DNA of 64,000 nt from Streptomyces sp. Ru73 (GTDB lineage: Bacteria > Actinomycetota > Actinomycetes > Streptomycetales > Streptomycetaceae), in assembly GCF_002920575.1 (NCBI RefSeq), contig NZ_PQSQ01000001.1, forward strand, positions 124,001 through 188,000. Direction: 5' to 3'. The translations under genes were made by a program, and so were the position numbers. The first letter of the stretch is position 1; each line of letters opens with the position of its first letter. This document shows, in pieces, positions 45,348-52,368 of this stretch. The notes below the pieces were generated by a model, which had not been told where the DNA came from, ran no database searches, and was given only the letters and a program-made list of their open reading frames with translations.

Positions 45348-45721
45348 GCGGCGCGCCCCCGGAGGAGGAACGGCGTCGCGGCGGCGGGGAAGCGGTCCGG
45401 TACGGGGGCGGGGCGGGGCCGCGCGGCGTGCGGGTTCGGGGCCGCGAAGCGGGGGTCGACGGTGACGCGGGTGACGCCCAGCGGGGCGACGAGGGCGCGC
45501 AGCGCCGGTTCGGCCAGCCGGATCCAGTCCACTCCGGGGCCGAGCGCGGCCACGAGCCGGTCCGCCGTCGTGAAGCCGACGGCCGTCCGGCAGCCGAGGG
45601 GCGTACGGCACAGGCGGGTCGCACAGCCCAGGGGTCCCGGCCGGACCGGCACGTACAACGGCGGTCCGGCCGGGGGCTGTTCGAGGGGTTCGGGGTCTTC
45701 GCTGAACACGGTGTCCGCCAT
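45344..45721 (-). CDS. SAV_915-family (SseB-like) small protein
   Basis: The 125-residue protein starts at ATG 45721 behind GGGAGAACACC. The middle (LYVPVRPGPLGCATRLCRTPLGCRTAVGFTTADRLVAALGPGVDWIRLAEPALRALVAPLGVTRVTVDPRF) is the streptomycete SAV_915 domain, distantly like SseB N-terminal domains. The C-terminus is Ala/Pro/Arg-rich. The function is unknown. It overlaps lysA by 4 bases, so the two proteins are produced together. Confidence 0.75.
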   Translation of the reverse strand: MADTVFSEDPEPLEQPPAGPPLYVPVRPGPLGCATRLCRTPLGCRTAVGFTTADRLVAALGPGVDWIRLAEPALRALVAPLGVTRVTVDPRFAAPNPHAARPRPAPVPDRFPAAATPFLLRGRAA

Positions 45722-45828
45722 GGTGTTCTCCCAGGTGGTACGGGTGGAAGGCAGCGGCCCCGGCGCGGTGAGGGCGAGCCGGGACCGCTGCCGACGGTAT
45801 GCCCGGGGCAACGGGCGGCCCGGTCGTC

Positions 45829-46015
45829 CATGACGGGACGCTGATGGGGAAGGGGGCGCTCCTGACGGGACGTTGACGCGGGGCGTGTCCTGCGTGCCGC
45901 GCGCCGGCGGCCCCGTGACCGGGGCGTCAGCACGGGAGTCGGAATATCACCACCTCGGTGGCGGAGCGTCAGTACGCCGTCAAGGCCGGTCCTGCGGCGC
46001 GTCAGTACGGCGTCA
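45829..46015. promoter_or_regulatory. Array of CGTCA half-sites spaced 11 nt in a divergent region
   Basis: The 336-bp gap between SAV_915-lysA and the 46058 gene holds paired CGTCA half-sites 11 bases apart. On the minus strand they are at 45831/45842 (second one CATCA) and 45863/45874; on the plus strand at 45967/45978 and 46000/46011, plus a weaker one at 45925. Each set points toward its own gene. Eleven-base direct repeats are the pattern bound by OmpR/PhoB-type response regulators such as PhoP, though the unit CGTCA differs from the usual PhoP box. Confidence 0.55.
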
Positions 46016-46057
46016 AGGCGGGGTCCGCCGGCCCGCTGTGTCCCTACCGTCGAAGGC

Positions 46058-46594
46058 ATGGAGGGCCGCCACGACGAGTGCCGGCAGCCGTCCGGCGTCC
46101 TCGTCCGCGACTGCCGGTGGGCCGCCGGGCTCCGGGATGCCTGCCTGTACGCCGCCGCCCTGCTGGGGCTCCTGCTGCTGCTCGACGGCGTATCGGGGCG
46201 GCTCACCCCGGCGCGTGCGGCGCTGTGGGCGGTGCTCGCGGCGCTGCTGTTCACGGTGCTGCTGCCGGCCCGGGTCACGGCGGCTCCCGGCCGGCTGGCC
46301 GTCCGTGGCCTGCTGCGGGAGCAGCGGGTCCGTACCGACCTGCTGGTCTCTGTCGGCCGGCCGGCGGGTGTCGCGCAGCGACTGGTGCTGCGTGACTGGT
46401 ACGGAGGCCGGGTCGAGATCGATCCGGCGGTGCTCACGGGGGACCCCGCGCTGTGGCGGCTGGTCGAGGAGGGTGCCCGGAGCTCGGCCGAGCGGGGGCT
46501 GCTGCTCTGCGGCGCCACCACGCTGCGGCAGCTGACGCGTCATGTCGACAAAGAGACCGCGCGTCTGGTCTTCAAGGCGTCCGGGCTGCGTTAG
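46058..46594 (+). CDS. Hypothetical membrane protein with PH-like C-terminal part
   Basis: The 178-residue protein has two membrane helices near residues 25-70 (LRDACLYAAALLGLLLLLDGVSG and AALWAVLAALLFTVLLPARVTA) and a cytoplasmic part with a beta-rich opening (GRLAVRGLLREQRVRTDLLVSVGRPAGVAQRLVLRDWYGGRVEIDP). This layout is common in small actinomycete membrane proteins of unknown function. The start is ATG 46058. The CGTCA repeat array lies directly upstream. Confidence 0.75.
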   Translation: MEGRHDECRQPSGVLVRDCRWAAGLRDACLYAAALLGLLLLLDGVSGRLTPARAALWAVLAALLFTVLLPARVTAAPGRLAVRGLLREQRVRTDLLVSVGRPAGVAQRLVLRDWYGGRVEIDPAVLTGDPALWRLVEEGARSSAERGLLLCGATTLRQLTRHVDKETARLVFKASGLR

Positions 46595-46646
46595 TCCGGA
46601 GCACCGGGGAGGCCGGTGCGGTGCCGCGCCGGCTCTCCGGGCCGGA

Positions 46647-46832
46647 TCACCGGTCGCGGTGCCGCCCCGCTTCGCGGTCCTCGTCCTCGCCCTCCGCCTG
46701 CGACGGCGTGGTGTGGGGGACGTCGCGGCCGCGTCCGGAGTCGTCCTGCCGGCCGCGGTTGTCCTGCGGCCCCTGGCGTTCGCCCTCGGCCTGCGAGGGC
46801 GTCGGTTCGTTCATGGGATCTGCGTCGTGCAT
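46647..46832 (-). CDS. Small hydrophilic protein with TPSQAEGE repeats
   Basis: The 61-residue, highly charged and probably disordered peptide contains TPSQAEGE twice (residues 11-18 and 42-49) separated by an Arg/Gln/Asp-rich stretch. GGAGGCGGAG precedes ATG 46832. Similar PSQAEG peptides occur, as I recall, in streptomycetes. The function is unknown. The repeat and the ribosome-binding site are the reasons to call it. Confidence 0.6.
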   Translation of the reverse strand: MHDADPMNEPTPSQAEGERQGPQDNRGRQDDSGRGRDVPHTTPSQAEGEDEDREAGRHRDR

Positions 46833-46953
46833 CTCCGCCTCCCGGTCTCGCCGGTCCGTGCACGTTCCGGCACGGATGCCGGAACGATCAACGAGTACCC
46901 GGTGGCCTCCGGTGCAAACCGGTGCAAATACCTGGATAGGGCACGGATGCCGC

Positions 46954-47478
46954 TCACGCCTCCGCGAGCGCCTTGACGCCCTCCAGTACCGCGGTCATCC
47001 CCTTGCGCAGCTCCGCGAGGCGTGCCTCGATCAGCTGCTCCTCCCGGTCGGGCATCCGGGCGATGACCGTGCTGAGCCCGGAGGCGCCGGGGCCGATGCG
47101 TACGGAGTGCCGCAGCAGCACGCCCCCGGGCGCGGCGTCCAGGACGAAGCGCCAGGTGGCCAGGGACTGCTCGGGCCCGGTCGCGGGCGTGCCGAACCGG
47201 CCGGCGGTGTCCAGTACCGCCCAGCCGAATTCCCGTCCCGGGTCGACCGCGACGAGCTCCGAGACGGTCCGCCACTCGCCGATCTTCGGGTGGTGGTTGT
47301 GCCCGGCGAAGCGCGCGCCCACCACGGGCGCGGTGGCGCCGTCGAGCCACTCCACCCGCTGCAGTTCGGGGCTCGTGCGGGCCGGCAGGCCGATGTCGCT
47401 GATCAGCTCCCAGACGCGCGGCGGGGCTGCCGCGATCCGTATCTCGCACTCGGCCGTGGGGCCGTCGGCATAACGCAT
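46954..47478 (-). CDS. SRPBCC-superfamily protein (polyketide cyclase/dehydrase-like)
   Basis: The 174-residue helix-grip protein (MRYADGPTAECEIRIAAAPPRVWELISDIGLPARTSPELQRVEWLDGATAPVVGARFAGHNHHPKIGEWRTVSELVAVDPGREFGWAV) is a START-like ligand-binding fold with a long C-terminal helix. Members bind hydrophobic molecules or act as cyclases. Nothing nearby suggests a polyketide. The start is ATG 47478, with GAGGA upstream. Confidence 0.85.
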   Translation of the reverse strand: MRYADGPTAECEIRIAAAPPRVWELISDIGLPARTSPELQRVEWLDGATAPVVGARFAGHNHHPKIGEWRTVSELVAVDPGREFGWAVLDTAGRFGTPATGPEQSLATWRFVLDAAPGGVLLRHSVRIGPGASGLSTVIARMPDREEQLIEARLAELRKGMTAVLEGVKALAEA

Positions 47479-47642
47479 CGTGTGTCCTCGTCTCCTTCGG
47501 TCGAGAAGAAGGTACGCGCCATGGCGCCAGGTCACACGATCTTCACTTTTTTCACAGGAATTACGTTTAATGTTCGAGTAGTTCGGTATTCTGGTGCCCT
47601 GCTGAGTCCGTCGGGACTCGGCCCGACATCTGAGGATGCGCG

Positions 47643-48095
47643 TTGCTTCGTATACGTACGCTCGCCGCCGCGGCGACCGCCGCCGCGTGTGCCGGGGTCC
47701 TTGCACTGCCCGCCCAGGCCGAGGCGGCCGGCTCGGTGCACCTGTACAAGATCTACTACGACAGCCCGGGCAAGGACACCCGCTCCAACTCCAGCCTGAA
47801 CGCCGAGTACGTCCAGATCCGCAACACCACCGGCCGCAGCGTCAGCCTGAAGGGCTGGACCCTGACGGACGCCTCGCGGCACAAGTACACCTTCGGCACC
47901 TACACCCTCGGCTCCGGCAAGACCGTGACCGTGCGGACCGGCAAGGGCACCAACACCCAGGCCACCCGCTACCAGGGCCGTGCCGCCTACGTCTGGAACA
48001 ACGACAAGGACACCGCGACGCTGCGCACGTCCACCGGCCGGACCCAGGACACCTGCTCGTACAACTCCACCCGGTACGACTACAAGATGTGCTGA
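47643..48095 (+). CDS. Secreted lamin-tail-domain protein
   Basis: The 150-residue protein starts at TTG 47643 with GAGG nine bases upstream. It carries a Sec signal peptide (LRIRTLAAAATAAACAGVLALPAQAEA, cleavage near residue 28). The mature part is a lamin tail domain (LNAEYVQIRNTTGRSVSLKGWTLTDASRHKYTFGTYTLGSGKTVTVRTGKGTN) with a C-terminal cysteine pair. Such secreted domains are widespread in streptomycetes; some accompany nucleases or bind surfaces, and the role is unknown. Confidence 0.87.
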   Translation: MLRIRTLAAAATAAACAGVLALPAQAEAAGSVHLYKIYYDSPGKDTRSNSSLNAEYVQIRNTTGRSVSLKGWTLTDASRHKYTFGTYTLGSGKTVTVRTGKGTNTQATRYQGRAAYVWNNDKDTATLRTSTGRTQDTCSYNSTRYDYKMC

Positions 48096-48117
48096 GCCGG
48101 ACGGGCCGGCGCGTCCG

Positions 48118-48145
48118 CCGCGGGGGCCGCGCACGGCCCCCGCGG
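48118..48145 (+). terminator. 12-bp hairpin after the lamin-tail gene
   Basis: CCGCGGGGGCCG pairs perfectly with CGGCCCCCGCGG around CGCA, beginning 23 bases after the stop. No T-run follows. Confidence 0.65.
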
Positions 48146-48245
48146 GGCCGCAGGGCGGGGGCGTTGCGGGCCCCTTCCGGGCGCGTGATGATGGCTGCGG
48201 GAGCGGCACGCCGGACGCGGCGCGCCGGTCACGAGGGAGCGAGCC

Positions 48246-48659
48246 ATGAGCGAACCCGACCTGCGGCAGACGTACGCGTTCAGCTGCACCGGATGCGGCC
48301 ACGCCTGGAAGCAGAGCTACGACATCGTGCTCGTCACCGGCCCCGACGGCCGCCGCTCGCAGACGTACCGCCTCGACGGGCGCACGGTGCCCTCCCCGCT
48401 CACCTCGCCCGTCTGCCCGCACTGCGAGAGCCGGCGGGTGCACGCGGTGCCGGTCGGGCTGGCCGACCGGGCCCTGGCGGCGGAGACGGCGGCGGTGTCC
48501 CGCGCCGAACGCGCCGGGCACACACCGCACCAGCCGCACGGCCCCCATCTGCACCTGCGCCGCCGTTCGCACCGTACGGGCGCGCAGGAGGCCGCGCCCG
48601 TACGGGACCGTCCCCTGCAGGACGGATCCGACGTGAAGGGCGAGCCGCCGGAACGGTGA
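48246..48659 (+). CDS. Small zinc-ribbon-like hypothetical protein
   Basis: The 137-residue protein has two CxxC pairs, CTGC (residues 14-17) and CPHC (about residues 57-60), spaced as in a zinc ribbon (YAFSCTGCGHAWKQSYDI...SPVCPHCESRRVHAVPVG). A His/Arg-rich tail follows. It could bind nucleic acid, but no family is recognised. The start ATG 48246 follows GAGGGAGCGAGCC. Confidence 0.75.
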   Translation: MSEPDLRQTYAFSCTGCGHAWKQSYDIVLVTGPDGRRSQTYRLDGRTVPSPLTSPVCPHCESRRVHAVPVGLADRALAAETAAVSRAERAGHTPHQPHGPHLHLRRRSHRTGAQEAAPVRDRPLQDGSDVKGEPPER

Positions 48660-48705
48660 CGCGCGCCGGGGCCGCCCGCGGGAGGGGCCGCCGCCCGGAA
48701 ACGGG

Positions 48706-50241
48706 TCAGCTGCCGTGCCGCGCGCCCGGCTCCCCGGGGGCACGGTCCGCCGGGAGCGCGGCGTGCCTGGCAAGGGCCGCGTTTTCGGCGAGCGCGTTGT
48801 TTTCGGCGAGCGCCCCGTGGAGCCGCTGGACGCCCTCCTCCAGTTGCGTCGTGCCCGGTGCGCCGACGTAGCTCAGCCGCAGGTGGGGCGCGGGCGCCTC
48901 GGCGGTGAAGTACGGGCCTCCGGCGGTGACCGCGACGCCGCGGCGCAGGGCGGCCGCGACGACGGCGCGCTCGTCGGTGCCGTCGGGCAGCCGCAGCCAC
49001 AGGTGGTACCCGCCGAGCGGCGGCCGGTCCGGCACGAGCCCCGGCAGGACGCCGCGCAGCGCGGCGAGGAGGGCGTTCCGGCGGTCGCGCAGCGCCTCGG
49101 CGAGCATCCGCAGATGGCGGGTCCAGGCGGGCGAGCCGACCAGTTCGAGGGCGGTCTCCTGCAGGGGCCGGGGGACGAAGAAGCTGTCGACGACCTGGAC
49201 GGCGCGCAGCCGCTCCAGCGCCGGGCCGCGGGCCGTCAGGGCCCCGAGCCGCATGCTGGGGGAGGCGGCCTTGGTCAGTGACCGCACGTGGACGACGACC
49301 CCGTCCGGATCGTCGGCGGCCAGCGGGGCCGGCAGCGGCGGGGAGCCGGCGTGCGCCAGCCGGCGCGCGAAGTCGTCCTCCACGACGAAGGCGCCCGCCG
49401 CCCGGGCGATGCGGACCACCTCGGCGCGCCGCTCCGGGGACAGCACCGTGCCGGTGGGGTTGTGGAAGAGCGGCTGGCAGACGAACACCCGGGCCCGGGT
49501 GGCCGCGAACGCCTCGGCGAGCAGGTCGGTGCGCACGCCGTCGGCGTCGACCGGTACCGGCACGGGGCGCAGCCCGGCGGCGCGCGCGACGGCGAGCATG
49601 CCGGGGTACGTGGGCGACTCGACGAGGACCGGGGAGCCGGGCGCGGCCAGGGCCCGCAGGGCGGTGGTGAGCGCGCCCTGGCCGCCGCCGGTGATGAGGA
49701 CGTCGGAGGCGTCGAGCGGCCCGGCCGGGCCGCCGATGTCGCGCGCGAACCACTCCCGCAGCTCGGCCAGGCCCTCCACCGGGGGACGGGACCAGGTGCC
49801 GGGCCTGCGGCCCGCCCGGGCGAGCGCGGCGGCGAGGGCGCGTTCGGGCTGCAGCGTGGGGTGCAGATAGCCGCCGTTGAGGTCGATGACCTCGGGCGGC
49901 GAGGTGGTGAGGGTGGCCAGGACGGCGGCCGCGTCCGTGCCGCGGGCGCCGGTGACGGCGGTGTGCGGCGGATCGGCGCTGAGGGCCACCTCCTGCCACG
50001 ACACGTCGCCGAGGACGCCCGTGGTGGCGCGTGCGGCGGCCTTGAAGACGCCGGCGCCCGGGCGGGAGGTGACGAGCCCTTCGGCGGCCAGCGCTGCGAT
50101 CGCCCGGGAGACCGTCACGGGACTCACCTGGTACCGGGTGACCAGTGCCCTGCTGGACGGCAGCTTCTCTCCGTCCGAGTAGCGGTCCAGCTCCTTTCGC
50201 AGGTTCGCGGCGAGTTGAGCCACACTGCTACTGTGTTTCAT
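48706..50241 (-). CDS. MocR-type GntR regulator with aminotransferase domain
   Basis: The 511-residue protein joins an N-terminal GntR winged helix (KLPSSRALVTRYQVSPVTVSRAIAALAAEGLVTSRPGAGVF, residues 27-66) to a fold-type I aminotransferase domain with the PLP lysine Lys324 (SLTKAASPSMRLG), Asn261 (HNPTG) and EDDF. MocR proteins use bound PLP to sense amines or PLP itself. The C-terminal tail is Ala/Glu/Asn-rich with a repeat (LAENNALAENAALARHAALP). Its start codon overlaps that of the divergent transporter gene, and a palindrome covers both, so it surely controls the transporter. Confidence 0.92.
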   Translation of the reverse strand: MKHSSSVAQLAANLRKELDRYSDGEKLPSSRALVTRYQVSPVTVSRAIAALAAEGLVTSRPGAGVFKAAARATTGVLGDVSWQEVALSADPPHTAVTGARGTDAAAVLATLTTSPPEVIDLNGGYLHPTLQPERALAAALARAGRRPGTWSRPPVEGLAELREWFARDIGGPAGPLDASDVLITGGGQGALTTALRALAAPGSPVLVESPTYPGMLAVARAAGLRPVPVPVDADGVRTDLLAEAFAATRARVFVCQPLFHNPTGTVLSPERRAEVVRIARAAGAFVVEDDFARRLAHAGSPPLPAPLAADDPDGVVVHVRSLTKAASPSMRLGALTARGPALERLRAVQVVDSFFVPRPLQETALELVGSPAWTRHLRMLAEALRDRRNALLAALRGVLPGLVPDRPPLGGYHLWLRLPDGTDERAVVAAALRRGVAVTAGGPYFTAEAPAPHLRLSYVGAPGTTQLEEGVQRLHGALAENNALAENAALARHAALPADRAPGEPGARHGS

Positions 50242-50255
50242 GACAACACAGAATA
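50229..50255. promoter_or_regulatory. Palindrome with two leaderless promoters over overlapping start codons
   Basis: CTGTGTT at 50231-50237 and AACACAG at 50245-50251 are perfect 7-bp arms around the shared CATG of two divergent genes. TACTGT (50229-50234) ends 5 bases before the rightward ATG. TATTCT (minus strand, 50250-50255) ends 8 bases before the leftward ATG. Both transcripts must be leaderless or nearly so, and a protein on the palindrome would block both. Confidence 0.7.
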
Positions 50256-51136
50256 GCGCTACTCAGCCCCTGGCGATAACGGTCCGCAGCGGTACTCTCC
50301 TCGCCGCGCTCGGCGTGGCCTCCTTCTCCTTCAGCCTGCCCGCCACCGCATGGGCCCTGGACGGCTTCGGCCCGTGGACGGCGACCGGCGTACGCGGCCT
50401 GCTGGCCGGCCTGATCGCCGCGGCCTGCCTCTTCGGGGCCCGCGTGCCGGTGCCCGCCCGGCAGCACTGGCCGGGCCTGCTGACGGTGGCCGCCGGCTGC
50501 GCCATCGGCTTCCCGCTGCTGTCCACGCTCGCCCTGCAGACGTCCACCACGGCCCACTCGGCCGTGGTCATCGGCCTGCTGCCGCTGGCCACCGCCGCCG
50601 TCTCCGCCGTCCTGACCGGCCGGCGCCCCTCGGCCGCGTTCTGGACGGCCGCCGGCCTCGGCGCGCTCACCGTGGCCGCCTTCACGCTCCTGCAGAGCCA
50701 CGGCCTGCCGACGCTCGGCGACGCCTACCTCTTCGGTGCCGTGCTGGTGTGCGCCGCCGGGTACGCGCAGGGCGGCCGGCTCGCCTCCCACATGCCCGGC
50801 TGGCAGGTCATCGGCTGGGGCGTCGTCGCGGCGCTGCCGGTGTCCGCGCTGGTCACCGCCGTGTCCCTGCCGGTCGAGCCGGTGCACCTGACGAGCCGGG
50901 CGGTCCTCGGCATGGCGTACATCGCGGCCATGTCCCAGTTCGGCGGCTTCGTCATGTGGTACCGCGGCATGGCCGCCATCGGCGTGCCCAGGGCCAGTCA
51001 GATCCAGCTCGCGCAGCCCCTGCTGACCCTCGCGTGGGCGGTCCTGCTGCTCGGGGAGCGGCCCTCCGCGCTCGCCCCCGTCGCGGCCCTGATCGTCCTC
51101 GGTTGCATCGTGGCCACCCAGCGCGCCCGCAGCTGA
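50240..51136 (+). CDS. EamA/DMT-superfamily exporter
   Basis: The 298-residue protein has ten membrane helices in two EamA repeats, with conserved glycines and prolines (FGPWTATGVRGLLAGLIAA, AAMSQFGGFVMWYRGMAAIGVPRASQIQLAQPLLTLAWAVLLLGERPS). DMT transporters of this type export amino acids or metabolites. Pairing with a MocR regulator is common and suggests an amine or amino-acid-like substrate. The ATG at 50240 overlaps the regulator's start on the other strand. Confidence 0.9.
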   Translation: MTTQNSATQPLAITVRSGTLLAALGVASFSFSLPATAWALDGFGPWTATGVRGLLAGLIAAACLFGARVPVPARQHWPGLLTVAAGCAIGFPLLSTLALQTSTTAHSAVVIGLLPLATAAVSAVLTGRRPSAAFWTAAGLGALTVAAFTLLQSHGLPTLGDAYLFGAVLVCAAGYAQGGRLASHMPGWQVIGWGVVAALPVSALVTAVSLPVEPVHLTSRAVLGMAYIAAMSQFGGFVMWYRGMAAIGVPRASQIQLAQPLLTLAWAVLLLGERPSALAPVAALIVLGCIVATQRARS

Positions 51137-51137
51137 C

Positions 51138-52238
51138 TCAGGGGGTCACGGCCAGTTCCAGGTACGCCGCGAGCAGGGCCAGGTGGAGGGCGCCCTGGAG
51201 GAGCGTGGCGCGGCCGGGGATGACCGTCAGGGTGCCGACGATCATCGTGAGGGCGAGCAGCACCATGTGGGTCGGACCGAGGCCGAGGATGAGCGGGCCG
51301 TCCAGCCAGATGGAGGCCGCGGCCACCGCGGGGATGGTGAGGCCGATGCTCGCCATCGCGGAGCCGAGGCCGAGGTTGAGGCTGGTCTGCACCCGGTCGC
51401 GGGTGGCCGCCCGTACCGCCGCGATGGTCTCCGGCAGCAGCACCAGCAGCGCGATCACGATGCCGACCACCGCGGCCGGCAGCCCGACCGCGGCGACGCC
51501 GGCCTCGATGGTGGGCGAGACGCCCTTGGCGAGCCCCACCACGCCGACCAGGGCCAGGGCCAGGAGTCCCAGGCTGGTCAGGGCCACCCGGCGGGTGGGC
51601 GGGTCGGCGTGGTCGTCCTCGTCCACCACCTCGCCGGACGAGGTGACCGGCAGGAAGTAGTCGCGGTGCCGCACGGTCTGGGTGGTCACGAAGAGCCCGT
51701 AGAGCACGATGGCGGCGAGCGCCGCGAAGCCCAGCTGGGCCGGGGCGAACTCCGGACCCGGCTTGCTCGTGGTGAACGTGGGCAGGACGAGGCTCAGCCC
51801 GGCCAGCGTGGCCACCGTCCCGAACGCCGCCGAGGTGCCCTCGGCGTTGAACACGGCGACCCGCCGCCGCACCGCGGCGATCAGCAGGGACAGCCCGACG
51901 ATGCCGTTACAGGTGATCATCACGGCCGCGAAGACGGTGTCCCGGGCGAGCGAGGCGGCCTTGTCCCCGCCGTCGGTCATCAGAGTGACGATCAGCGCCA
52001 CCTCGATGATGGTCACCGCCACCGCCAGTACGAGGGACCCGAACGGCTCGCCCACCCGGTGGGCCACCACCTCGGCGTGGTGCACCGCCGCCAGCACGGC
52101 GCCGGCCAGGAAGCAGGCCACGAGGGCCACGACCGGGCCGGGCAGCGAACGGCCCCAGGTGAGCGCGAGCAGGACGACGGCGAGGACGGGGAGGGCGGTG
52201 GTCCAGCGGCCGGCGACCGCCCGCACGGTACGCGACAT
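51138..52238 (-). CDS. Calcium/proton antiporter (ChaA/CAX family)
   Basis: The 366-residue protein has eleven membrane segments with the two cation-exchanger alpha repeats (PFGSLVLAVAVTIIEVALIVTLM and GIVIALLVLLPETIAAVRAATRDRVQTSLNLGLGSAMASIGLTIPAVAAAS), each with its key Glu (IIEVAL, LPETIA). It exports Ca2+ or Na+ in exchange for protons. It is convergent with the DMT gene (1 base between stops) and divergent from the acyl-CoA dehydrogenase. Confidence 0.9.
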   Translation of the reverse strand: MSRTVRAVAGRWTTALPVLAVVLLALTWGRSLPGPVVALVACFLAGAVLAAVHHAEVVAHRVGEPFGSLVLAVAVTIIEVALIVTLMTDGGDKAASLARDTVFAAVMITCNGIVGLSLLIAAVRRRVAVFNAEGTSAAFGTVATLAGLSLVLPTFTTSKPGPEFAPAQLGFAALAAIVLYGLFVTTQTVRHRDYFLPVTSSGEVVDEDDHADPPTRRVALTSLGLLALALVGVVGLAKGVSPTIEAGVAAVGLPAAVVGIVIALLVLLPETIAAVRAATRDRVQTSLNLGLGSAMASIGLTIPAVAAASIWLDGPLILGLGPTHMVLLALTMIVGTLTVIPGRATLLQGALHLALLAAYLELAVTP

Positions 52239-52307
52239 GGCTCGACCTTCTCAGAAGACCCGGCGGCCTGCGCGCGGAAGAACGCCGCGCTGCCCCTTCC
52301 GTATTAC

Positions 52308-52321
52308 TGGAACACGTTCTA
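52308..52321. promoter_or_regulatory. KstR-like operator upstream of the acyl-CoA dehydrogenase
   Basis: TGGAACACGTTCTA fits the TnnAACnnGTTnnA palindrome I recall for KstR, the TetR repressor of steroid catabolism. It is 47 bp before the dehydrogenase start and 69 bp from the antiporter start. Confidence 0.55.
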
Positions 52322-52368
52322 CCGTGCGGGCGACCCTACGGACCGCGGGACCGGGACAGGGAGGGGCC

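Noticed and set aside
45958..46395. Frame giving the repeated peptide RQYAVKAG / RQYGVKAG across the CGTCA array
   Set aside because: The peptide repeat is a by-product of the DNA repeats; the frame overlaps the better-supported membrane protein in another frame and has no ribosome-binding site.
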